A DNA stretch of 64,000 bases from Siniperca chuatsi. Its lineage: Eukaryota; Chordata; Actinopteri; Centrarchiformes; Sinipercidae. The notes below the pieces were generated by a model. The model did not search any database. It had not been told where the DNA came from and saw only the letters and a program-made list of their open reading frames with translations. How positions within the stretch are numbered: the first letter of the stretch is position 1; every line of letters starts with the position of its first letter. The translations under genes and the position numbers were made by a program. Location: contig NC_058053.1 in NCBI RefSeq assembly GCF_020085105.1, positions 1,401,388-1,465,387 on the forward strand. Reading direction: 5' to 3'. This document shows, piece after piece, positions 21,485 to 30,537 of the stretch.

Positions 21485-22866
21485 CTTTCAACACCATCCG
21501 GCCAACCCTACCAAGAAGCTGGCAGTGATGCAGGTGGATGCCCCCCTCGTGTCCTGGATTGTTGACTACCTGACTGGCAGACCACAGCACGCGCGTCTGC
21601 AGCACCGTGTGTCGGACAGCGTGGTCAGCAACACTGAGAGTCCTCTCTCCCTTCCTCTTCACCATCTACACCACAGACTTCAGCTACCTCACAGAGTCCT
21701 GCCTTCAGAAGTTTTCTGATGACTTTGCTGTGGTGGGAAGTATCAGCAGTGGTGATGAGTCTGAGTACAGGGCTGTGGTGGGTAACTTTGTCTCATGGTG
21801 TGAGCAGAACCATCTGCAGCTCAATGCGACAAAGTCTAAGGAGCTGGTTGTAGACCTACAAAGGGCCAAGGCACCAGTGACCCCGGTTTCCATCCAGGGG
21901 GTCAGTGTGGACATTGTTGAGGACTACAAATACCTGGGAGTACACATGGACAATAAACTAGACTGGGCTAAAAACACTAAAGCTCTTTACAGGAAGGGCC
22001 AGAGCCGCCTCTATTTTCTGAGGAGGCTGAGGTCCTTCAACATCTGCCGGACAATGCTGATGAGTCTGTGGTGGTCAGTGCTCTCCTGTATGCTGTTGCA
22101 TGCTGGGGCAGCAGGTTGAGGGTAGCAGATGCTAACAGGCTCAACAAACTGATCCGTAAGGCCAGTGACATTGTGGGGGTGGAGCTGGACTCTCTGTCGG
22201 TGGTGTCAGAGAGGAGGATGCTGGCCAAACTACATGCCATCTTGGACATTGTCTCCCACCCACTCCATGACATGCTGGTTAAACAAAGGAGTACCTTCAG
22301 TGAAAGACTCATCCCCCAAAATGCACCACAGAGCGCCACAGGAAGTCATTCCTGCCTGTGGCCATCCAACTCTTCAACTCCTCCCTCTAAGTGTCAGTCT
22401 GTATGACCTTAAGTCGATAAACTGGACATTGGATCATTAACATCACTGCAATACTTGAAATATTGTGCAATTTTCTCTGTTTAATACTCCGGTACAATAT
22501 ACTCTGTTTTCAGTTTAATTTATTGATGTTTATTCATACTTCTATTACTGCTGTGCAATATCCACGTCTCATAATCATCTTAATAAGCTACACTTAACTT
22601 GACAGTACATGCGCGACTACTTATTACTTATATTATTACATTGTATTATGATACCGTACATACATATCATCAACCAGTAATCCACTTTGTACTTTACACT
22701 TATTTTAATTTTCTACTTATACCCACTTGGTACATAATTTATCTGACCTGTATTATAGTGTATTATATTTTTTGCTTAGTACTTCTATTCCTGTGTGCAC
22801 TGACGTGATAGTGGGCAGCTGTAAGAGTTTCCCCTCGGGGCTCAATAAAGTATTTCTGAAAACCTA
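21485..22866 (+). mobile_element. Rex1/Babar-like LINE, 5'-truncated
   Basis: The frame begins in the polymerase with QVDAPLVSWIVDYLTGRPQ. The P-Q-G motif region is frameshifted, and the YADD box is replaced by FSDDFAVVG, the usual F-x-D-D-x-A form of this family. It goes on with VVGNFVSWCEQNHLQLNATK, then VDIVEDYKYLGVHMDNKLDW, then QSRLYFLRRLRSFNICRTML. A second frameshift near 22075 leads to ACWGSRLRVADANRLNKLIR, SERRMLAKLHAI and HPLHDMLVKQRSTF. The 3' UTR ends CGGGGCTCAATAAAGTATTT at 22858. Two frameshifts show it is dead. It is the longest Rex1-type copy here and fixes the identity of the shorter ones. Confidence 0.8.
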
Positions 22867-22972
22867 GGATAATGTAAATTTTTTAATGTACATAGGACTA
22901 ATGCCATCGGTACAACAACAGAGTCACATCTCTTTCCTACTGCCCCTCCTCCTCAACCCAACCGATCGAGGC

Positions 22973-23072
22973 AGATTCAATTCAATTCAATTTTATGTAT
23001 ATAGCGCCAGTTCATAACAGAAGTGATCTCATTGCACTTTTCCTATAGAGAAGGTCTAGACCGTACTTATTG
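22973..23072 (-). mobile_element. L2 3' tail fragment, minus strand
   Basis: Reads as the reverse complement of the L2 terminal block: the (AATTG)n tail lies at 22976-22992 and the GTACGGTCTAGACC motif at 23060-23073. It is the head-to-head partner of the next fragment. Confidence 0.75.
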
Positions 23073-23073
23073 A

Positions 23074-23272
23074 GATGACCGCCCATCCTGAGTCTCAAGG
23101 TTACTACTTGTTGGGGAGGTAGGGAGTTTTTCCTTGCCACTGTCGCCAGTGCTTGCTCATGGTGGGATTTGTTGGGTCTCTGTAAATAATATTATAAAAA
23201 GTACAGTCTAGACCTGCTCTATATGAAAATGAGATAACTTCTGTTATGAATTGGCGCCATATAAATGACTGA
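23074..23272 (+). mobile_element. L2 3' tail fragment, plus strand
   Basis: Begins with a divergent form of the GATGGCCGCCCACC block. It continues with TTTTTCCTTGCCACTGTCGC, the ATGGTGGGATTTGTTGGG block, and ends at GGCGCCATATAAATGA without an AATTG tail. Confidence 0.75.
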
Positions 23273-23462
23273 GAACGCTGACCATTGATTTTTGGTAGCA
23301 TTTACTGTAAAGCTGCTGTACATTTTTTCAAACCCATTTTGTTAATATGTGGGGTTATTTCAGATAATGCTGTTTCACTTTGTTCTGTCCTCTGTGACTA
23401 CAGAATGGACAGTTAAAGCATAAACCTTGCTTATTGAGGCTCCTTATTAACATGTTAACAAC

Positions 23463-23957
23463 CAATGGTGGAAGAAGTATTCAGATCTTTTGTAGCAATA
23501 CCACAGTGTAGAAATACTTTGTTACAAGTAAAAGTCCTGTATTCAACATATTACTTATGTAAAAGTATTAAAATATCAAAATATATGTAAAGTACCGAAT
23601 GGTGATATGATTATAGTTTTTGATGCATTAATGTGTAAGCACCAATGATGTTGCAGCTGGTAAAAGTGGGGCTAATTTTAACGGCTTTATATACTGCAGG
23701 GTAGCTTAATCTATAAAGATACATCATAATTTATTAATTGATTATATTTTGTATCAATAATCTTAATCTGCAAAGTAATTAACTATAGCTGTCAAATAAA
23801 TGTAATGGAGTGAAAACTACAATATTTGCCTCCTTAATGTAGTGGAGTAGAAGAATAAAGCAGCGTAAAATTAAAACACTCAAGTAAAGTGCAAGTACCT
23901 CAAAATTGTACTTAAGTACAGTACCTGATTAAATGTACTTACTTACTTCCCACTACA
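23463..23957. mobile_element. hAT-type MITE
   Basis: The left end is CAATGGTGGAAGAAGTATTC and the right end TGTACTTACTTACTTCCCAC, forming inverted termini. The body has the family's AAGTAAAAGTCCTG and CAAGTACCTCAAAATTGTAC blocks. A second copy lies at 59872-60606. It has no coding capacity. Classification as hAT rests on the terminal sequence, and I did not find a clear 8-bp duplication. Confidence 0.65.
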
Positions 23958-24342
23958 AACATTGTACAGCTCATACACAGTGCTCTATCCATCTAATGTA
24001 TCTGACATTGTGTCACGTCTTAAAGACACAGTAGAAAGTGAAAATTCTAACCCTGTGTCCCTGCGTAAGTTGTTGATATATTTCTTGTTATATGCTAAAT
24101 ACATGTCAAAAATCATTTTGGAGTATTTTTATGTCAAAGTCCTTCTTTTCTCTTTCCTTATAATAGTTTTGATGACTCATCTTGTACTCAGGGGTGTTGT
24201 TTACATTTATCCAGTCAAATGTGATTTGGGGGGGACTAGCTAACCCTACCCCTCATAAAACCGCTGTGACCTGTGATGTCACCAGGTCAATAAATGAGTT
24301 AGGAGCCATTGTTCTCTCTCTTTTACTTTGGATTTATCTATA

Positions 24343-25529
24343 TGTAACCCTTTTGCCAACCAGCTCGTTATTAACAAGGAATAACTACAGTATATAGACT
24401 CCTTTAACTTCCAAATTTAACACTGGCAAAAGAGACATCCCGATGTATAAAACCTTTTGTCTAGGGTAAAAGTATGATTCTAGCTTCAAATTAAATGAGA
24501 GGATTCTCAGGTATAATAATTTATAATTAGTTAAAAACAGGTAGCTCTAAATGTAATTACCTTGTGGTTATTTTCCTTTTACAGTGTTGATTTTACAGTG
24601 TACAAATGCGAGATTCACACAGTGGATACGTTTTATGCTTTTATATTGAAAAGGTTCAGTCTTAAATCAAATATAGTCACTATAAGAAATTCCCCGGCAT
24701 AAATTATTTACCAGTCATTCCCACCACGAGTGCACTCGATTTTGAGTCAGCAAGCTTGCGTTTTGTTGGCGCGCGATGGAGCTCAAATCCCTTTGTAATA
24801 GTGTTGAATAATCCTACCAGTCTGCAGTTCACCATTACGGCCAAAAAGCGAAGGAAGTACATCGATGAGATGGGCACACGGAATCCGCTCTCCTGGCTGT
24901 CGTCCTCAACGCAGGCGAGTGCGGGATCGTCCGGTGATCACGCCGTCTCTCTCTCCCGACTGGTTCCGAGGTGAATTAGCAAAGTCACGGTGCTAGCAAC
25001 TTTAGCTTAGCTCTTCCAGCTCATTCTTTAGAAAACTATTTAAACTCGCTCCAGGCTGCACGAGTCGTCGGCGAGTCCTCCGCAGTCCTCCGAAACAAGA
25101 GGAAGTTTTCCAAGTGTGCTGAAGCGCGGCTTTTTAAACACTTTTTCCTAGGTTGTGTGAGCTCCTGTAATGTGCGGCCACGGTCACTGCTGCTCCATCC
25201 TTCCCGCTTCTCCGGTGGTGTTTTTTTCTCTCTTTTCTCTTTCGCAACGCTCTATTGTTGCGTCATTACGTACACTCCAGTAAATCAAATAATAACAAAA
25301 CAAACATTACTGGGTTTCTTTCCTATATTGAATAAACTATGAATTCTTATTCTATTTATACACTTTTAACACTATACAAATGCATATTTTAACTGTATAA
25401 TAAACAATGAAATTATTCATCACAAATGAAATTACAATCCCTCAATGCAATTATAATAATGAAATGGTATACATTCTCGTAAATAATAAAACAAAATACC
25501 CTTATATACTAAATAATCAGGTTATTACA
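24343..25529 (-). mobile_element. Copy A of the Gypsy LTR (solo-LTR configuration)
   Basis: A 1,187-bp unit starts TGTAACCC and ends GGTTATTACA, giving inverted TGTAA...TTACA termini. It is nearly identical to the LTR at 32103-33287; by eye about ten differences and small indels. TATA stands on both sides (24339-24342 and 25530-25533), as expected for a four-base target duplication. The internal region of the retrotransposon does not follow it directly. Instead 323 bp of flank follow, and only then a partial second LTR. On its own it looks like a complete solo LTR. Confidence 0.8.
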
Positions 25530-25852
25530 TATAGCACTGCTGTTCAGCAGCAGCTGTCCTCAATGTGGCCTGCTTGGAGCAGACACATAGCAGAACTATC
25601 TCTTACAGCAGTGACGCAAGGGCCTGCGTAAGATTTCTGCAACAATACTTAGTGCCAACGGCTACTACACAAAGTCTGCCAGCTAACTTTAAGAAGCAAC
25701 TAAGGAGGTTAGCGTCAAGCTTACTGTAATGAGAACAAATAACAGAGCAACCGGCTTCCACTGATCTGCACAAATGACTGCACAGCAAGGACTTTTCTCC
25801 AATCGGAACCAAAATCCTTCCCCGCCTGGCTCATCCACGTGGCCAGTTTAAC
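25530..25852. repeat. Flank segment, copy 1 of a direct duplication
   Basis: TATAGCACTGCTGTTCAGC to CACGTGGCCAGTTTAAC is repeated at 33288-33610 with very few differences (for example A against G at 25697/33455). In the second copy it lies outside the complete element, so it is probably host flank rather than LTR. It is followed here by TGGCCAAC, which pairs with the preceding GGCCAGTT. Confidence 0.75.
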
Positions 25853-25859
25853 TGGCCAA

Positions 25860-26069
25860 CTTTCCTATTGAATAAACTATGAATTCTTATTCTATTTATA
25901 CACTTTTAACACTATACAAATGCATATTTTAACTGTATAATAAACAATGAAATTATTCATCACAAATGAAATTACAATCCCTCAATGCAATTATAATAAT
26001 GAAATGGTATACATTCTCGTAAATAATAAAACAAAATACCCTTATATACTAAATAATCAGGTTATTACA
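25860..26069 (-). repeat. Partial 3' LTR of the Gypsy element
   Basis: Equivalent to the last 210 bases (in plus-strand order) of the LTR at 32103-33287, ending GGTTATTACA directly against the purine tract. The rest of the LTR is missing at the junction after TGGCCAAC. Confidence 0.8.
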
Positions 26070-26082
26070 CTCTCCCCTCACC
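26070..26082 (-). promoter_or_regulatory. Polypurine tract
   Basis: On the minus strand GGTGAGGGGAGAG lies immediately before the TGTAATAACC start of the 3' LTR. This is the position of the plus-strand DNA primer in LTR retrotransposons. Confidence 0.75.
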
Positions 26083-26134
26083 AAAAAAAGGCATGTCCAC
26101 ATGACTTGGCATAGCATGGCGAGATAAACTCAAA

Positions 26135-26911
26135 CTAAGTAATGAAAGGGGAACTAATCCACTTGTAAAGGCATGAAACATATTTCACAGTAAGATTAGG
26201 ACTACCTGGTGTATCATAGGTAAATCTGGACGGAACTTTCCTGAGTCTCTGAGATTTTCTTGTCTCACCATCAGTCTGCAAGTCAATCTGTTCTGAACCT
26301 ACAGTCTGAATGTCTTGAGTCTCTGTCTCAGTATGAACTGTTTCTTGTAAGTCTGAATGTTCAACTATGTCAGGTTTAGTCTCTTCTGTATCAACTTCTT
26401 GTTTTCCAGGAATGTTTTGCAAATCTTCAGCCTGAACTTCCGGTTGAATATCGAGATCTAGACTGAACGGTTCTGGCGGTTCGTTGTCTGATTGGGCATT
26501 TTGTACACTGAATGGCAAATCATACCAAACTCCAAGTTCTTCATCTTCTGAATCAGTGTATTCATCTTTGTTTTCTTGTTCCGACATTTCAGGATTCTCA
26601 ACTGAACTTTTGTCTTTTTGTTTGTTACGTCTTCTTCTCGGTTTTCTCTTTGGAACAGGATCTGGGTTTTGTACTTGATTTAAACATACTTTCTGTCCCA
26701 GGGGCAAAATGTGGTTTCGATGAAGGATTTTGATTGGGCCATTTCCATCTTCTGGTTTCAGCCGAAACACAGGTAAGTTTGACATCTGGCTTTCCACCAC
26801 ATAAGGTGTTGAAACCCAATGGTCTGCCAGCTTATGTTTTCCTGCAAACCCAGGTTGCGTATGAGAACTCTGTCTCCTGGTAGAAGTTGTGTAAACTTGA
26901 TCTTTTGTCAT
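26135..26911 (-). pseudogene. Pol 3' part: integrase C-terminal domain and acidic tail, out of frame
   Basis: The main pol frame stops at 26908. Just downstream the same frame continues with LLPGDRVLIRNLG, the usual integrase SH3-like segment. A probable one-base loss near 26850 then moves the frame to GFAGKHKLADHWVSTPYVVE, followed by PVFRLKPEDGNGPIKILHRN. After this integrase end there is an unusual tail of about 180 residues. It begins basic (KRKPRRRRNKQKDK) and becomes strongly acidic, with many E, D, T and Q residues. It ends with a RKSQRLRKVPSRF motif and a stop at 26135. The tail is not a chromodomain. Its role is unknown; nuclear targeting or binding to chromatin factors is only a guess. 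Confidence 0.7.
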
Positions 26912-29900
26912 ATCTTTGTTTGTTCCCTTTGTTCTGTTTGACAGCGGCACACTCTGAGTTCATAGGCGGCTTTTAGTTCTTTCCTCATTTCTGTGACATA
27001 CTTGAGGTAGGTTTCTTTAGTTGTATTGTCACTGGATGTTCCAAAACACAAATCCACAGGCATTCTTGCTTGGCGTCCAAACATTAAATAGTAGGGCGAG
27101 AAACCAGTGGCTTCATTTGGCGTGCAATTATAAGCGTGGACCAAATGTGCAATGTGTTGGCTCCATTTTCTCTTCTTGTCTGGCTCAAGGGTTCCAAGCA
27201 TGTCTAGCAAGGTTCTGTTAAATCTTTCAGGTTGGGGATCCCCTTGAGGATGATATGGAGTCGTTCTTGATTTGTCTACACCAAGGGAACTCAACAACTC
27301 GTGAATGAGACGACTCTCAAAATCTCGTCCCTGATCACTATGCATGCGTCTTGGCAAACCGTAATGGACAAAGTATTTCTCAAGTAGAACTTTGGCCACA
27401 GTCACAGCTTTTTGATCTTTAGTAGAGAAGGCTTGGGCATAGCGAGTGTAGTGATCAGTTATGACCAGGACATTCTCTGTGTTACTTGAGTCCGGTTCGA
27501 TGGACAAGAAATCCATACATACTAAATCCAGTGGGCCATCACTTTGCATGTGACACAGAGGGGCGACTCTCTTTGGAAGTGTTTTTCTCTTTATGCACCT
27601 TGCACAGTTCTTACAATGTACTTCAACGTCTGATTTCATCTTTGGCCAATAGAATCTCTCTTTGATGAGTCCATAGGTATTGTCAATGCCAAGATGACCA
27701 GAATCATCATGAAGTGCTTTCATGACTGGTTTTCTAAACTTTTCAGGCAAGACGAGTTGTGAGCGACGGTTTCGGCCAGGTGGAACAGTGACTCTATACA
27801 TGACATCTTGTTGCAACTTTAGTCTGTCCCACTCTCTTAGTAGTAGTGAGCTGATCGGGGTTTTTGACTTGACATGGGTTGTGTTTCTTTCTTTTAGAGC
27901 TTTCCATATCTCAGAGAGACTAGGATCTTCTTGTTGAGACGTTGAGATTTCAAAGGGACTTAAGATGGGCATTCCCTTAAGACTGAGAGTCGATAGGTTA
28001 CAGTAGGCTTTAGGTATGGCGTTCATGGAAAAGCCTAAATGATCAACTGCTCTTTCTGGACAGGTGTTTTTCTTGTTCATGGTTGAGGTTTGACACATGG
28101 CTCTGACACCATCTGCTGAGATGTCCGTCCATTGTGTGGATCTTTGATCTTGGCTGAGGTGTGGGCGCCTTGACAGGGCGTCAGCATCAATATTCTGAAC
28201 TCCTGATCTGTACTTTAGACTGAAGTCATATGTTGACAGAGCCGCGAGCCAACGATGCCCTGTTGCGTCTAACTTGGCGGACGTCAACACATATGTCAAA
28301 GGGTTATTATCGGTTCTGACTTCAAACTTAACGCCATAGAGATAATCATGCAGTTTATCAACAACAGCCCACTTTAACGCAAGGTACTCCAATTTATGAG
28401 CAGGGTAATGACGTTCCGATGGAGTTAAACTGCGACTGATGAAAGCAACGGGTCTTAGCCCTTCACCTTGGTCTTGATACAGAACTCCCCCGAGTCCTTC
28501 TCGACTGGCGTCAACATGTAGCACATAGGGTAACTGTGGGTCAGCAAAGGCTAGAACTGGAGCATTTGTGAGTTTTTGCTTCAACTCTTTGAAAGCAGCC
28601 TCGCATTTGTCATCCCAGCGACTACCAAATGGCTGTGACGGGTTGAGGTAGGCTTCATCCTGCTTTTTCTTGGATCTTTTGGCATTAGGTGGGTATCCAG
28701 ACAAGAGTTGATTCAGTGGGAAAGCAACTTTCGAGTAGTCTTTCACAAAGCGTCTATAATATCCACAGAACCCGAGGAAGGACCTTAAAGCAGTTACAGT
28801 AGTTGGTCTTGGCCATGTGGTGACCGCTTCAGTTTTCTTTGGGTCTGTCGACACTCCCTCTTGTGATACAATGTGGCCAACATAGGACACAGACGGTTGA
28901 CAAAACTGGCATTTGTCTAACGACAGCTTGAGACCCTCTTCTTTTAGGCGGTCGAGCACTTTTAGTAGTCTCTGTTCATGCTCTTCCAGTGTTGCACCAA
29001 AAACGATAAGGTCATCCAAGTAGACCAAAACTTCCAGCAAGTTCATGTCACCAACAGTTCTTTCCATGATTCGCTGAAAAGTTGCAGGAGCACCTGACAC
29101 TCCTTGTGGCATTCTTTCGAATTGGTAAAAACCAAGAGGACAAATAAAAGCGGTCTTTTCCTTATCGGTTTCACTCATTGGCACTTGGTAGTATCCACTT
29201 CTGAGATCTAGGACGCTAAACCACTTGCTTCCATTGAGACATGCCAATGCGTCTTCAATCTTGGGCACTGTGTACTGGTCAGGGATAGTGCGCCTGTTTA
29301 ATGTACGATAGTCCACACACATACGGATCTTTCCATTTTTCTTTCGTACGACCACTATAGGTGACGCATATGGACTACGTGACTCAGTGATTATGCCAGT
29401 TTCTTTCAGGTCTGACAGGTGCTGTCTGAGCGCTTCAAGATCAGCAGGCGGCAGGCGACGGGATCTTTCCCTGAATGGCTTGTCTTCAGTAGTTTTGATT
29501 GCATGTTGGGTACTTTTACTACATCCAACATCGAACTCGTGTGTTGAAAATACATCACTGCGCTCCAACATTTTCTTCACCAGTCTGTCTTTCCATTTCT
29601 TGGGGACAGGGGAAGTGCCAAAGTCAAAAGATGACTGGGTCACTCTCTTTGATGACTTGAGATCAGTCTCTTTATTGACAGTAGGAGTTGGTAGCACATC
29701 AACAGGAAAAAGGTGGGCTATTGGCATACCTCTTGTCAGTGTGATTTCTTTCGTTGAATTGTTATTGACCAGAACAGTGATTCTTCTGGAACTGACAACA
29801 GTAGCTGCCTGCAATTCGGGTCTCACTAAGAGTTGATCTGGAAACCTTGGTTCTTCAGCAAGATCATCGGGTGAGTCCACCAAAATGGCTTGGGTACTTG

Positions 29901-30537
29901 GTGTTCCATGAAACTTTGGCACGCCTTTGATCCTTACAACACCACCTGGACGTATTGTAATTGGCTTTGGTTGGGCGAACCAGACATATCCTCTCTTGTG
30001 GCTTTCAGTTTCAGGTGGAGACTTACACATTTCCTCCAGAGCCTTTCTGAATGCAGGATGAATGTGTTTGACTGTTGTGAAGTTTTCTTCTTTCTCTTTG
30101 TAACTTTTGAGAAGTCTTCTCACAGTGGGTGTGTTTGTGCCAACAAGTATAGCTGCATTGTCTTTCACGACTGGATCAGGACAAACTAACACAAGTGCAT
30201 CAATGGTCTCTGTCACGCCAACATCTGCTTCTCTGAACTCAAGCTTGAGGGACAAATAACCATCGTACGGGTAATCCGAAGGACTGAGACCCCATATCTG
30301 CAAAGCACTGATAGGTAACAATGGCAGATGTGTCAAGTACTTGTCATAGAAGGATCTGTAGAGCAGAGTGACTTGAGAGCCGGTGTCGAGTATGGCTTTA
30401 GTATAAATGCCTTCAATCTGTACAGGTACAGTAGAACTTGGGCCAACTAAGCCGTCAGGAATAGTGTCTTCCACCTCTCTCTCTGTTTTGATGCTCTTGG
30501 AACGTGTCTTTACCTCCGGGACGCCAGGCCGTTCCAC
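26908..30537 (-). CDS. pol: Gypsy pol: protease, RT, RNase H, integrase
   Basis: A single 1,209-codon frame. Aspartic protease: catalytic ILDTGS at residues 49-54. Reverse transcriptase: a SPYASPIVVVRKKNGKIRMC block at about 388-407, LDLRSGYYQV at 443-452 and the catalytic YLDD at 506-509. RNase H: HVDAS near 674-678, the E of KLEYLALKWA near 717 and TDNN at 742-745. Integrase: an H-x4-H (943, 948) and C-x2-C (975, 978) zinc site. Its catalytic core is D1009, D1068 and E1104, a DD35E spacing. All catalytic residues visible are intact. The frame opens with GTG, not ATG, and lies in the -1 frame relative to gag. Expression by frameshifting is therefore the likely route. It ends early at a stop at 26908, before the integrase C-terminal domain. 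Confidence 0.92.
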   Translation of the reverse strand: MERPGVPEVKTRSKSIKTEREVEDTIPDGLVGPSSTVPVQIEGIYTKAILDTGSQVTLLYRSFYDKYLTHLPLLPISALQIWGLSPSDYPYDGYLSLKLEFREADVGVTETIDALVLVCPDPVVKDNAAILVGTNTPTVRRLLKSYKEKEENFTTVKHIHPAFRKALEEMCKSPPETESHKRGYVWFAQPKPITIRPGGVVRIKGVPKFHGTPSTQAILVDSPDDLAEEPRFPDQLLVRPELQAATVVSSRRITVLVNNNSTKEITLTRGMPIAHLFPVDVLPTPTVNKETDLKSSKRVTQSSFDFGTSPVPKKWKDRLVKKMLERSDVFSTHEFDVGCSKSTQHAIKTTEDKPFRERSRRLPPADLEALRQHLSDLKETGIITESRSPYASPIVVVRKKNGKIRMCVDYRTLNRRTIPDQYTVPKIEDALACLNGSKWFSVLDLRSGYYQVPMSETDKEKTAFICPLGFYQFERMPQGVSGAPATFQRIMERTVGDMNLLEVLVYLDDLIVFGATLEEHEQRLLKVLDRLKEEGLKLSLDKCQFCQPSVSYVGHIVSQEGVSTDPKKTEAVTTWPRPTTVTALRSFLGFCGYYRRFVKDYSKVAFPLNQLLSGYPPNAKRSKKKQDEAYLNPSQPFGSRWDDKCEAAFKELKQKLTNAPVLAFADPQLPYVLHVDASREGLGGVLYQDQGEGLRPVAFISRSLTPSERHYPAHKLEYLALKWAVVDKLHDYLYGVKFEVRTDNNPLTYVLTSAKLDATGHRWLAALSTYDFSLKYRSGVQNIDADALSRRPHLSQDQRSTQWTDISADGVRAMCQTSTMNKKNTCPERAVDHLGFSMNAIPKAYCNLSTLSLKGMPILSPFEISTSQQEDPSLSEIWKALKERNTTHVKSKTPISSLLLREWDRLKLQQDVMYRVTVPPGRNRRSQLVLPEKFRKPVMKALHDDSGHLGIDNTYGLIKERFYWPKMKSDVEVHCKNCARCIKRKTLPKRVAPLCHMQSDGPLDLVCMDFLSIEPDSSNTENVLVITDHYTRYAQAFSTKDQKAVTVAKVLLEKYFVHYGLPRRMHSDQGRDFESRLIHELLSSLGVDKSRTTPYHPQGDPQPERFNRTLLDMLGTLEPDKKRKWSQHIAHLVHAYNCTPNEATGFSPYYLMFGRQARMPVDLCFGTSSDNTTKETYLKYVTEMRKELKAAYELRVCRCQTEQREQTKI

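Noticed and set aside
25407..25631. 74-codon frame present twice (also at 33165)
   Set aside because: It lies in the LTR and crosses into the flank; the duplication of the locus explains its two copies.
24343..26069. One LTR of about 1.73 kb including the inner flank segment
   Set aside because: The other LTR ends at TTACA against TATA, with the same flank outside it, and TATA also precedes 24343; a 1.19-kb LTR with a duplicated flank explains the data better.
29387..29836. Plus-strand 149-codon frame inside pol
   Set aside because: Antisense shadow of the reverse transcriptase coding region.
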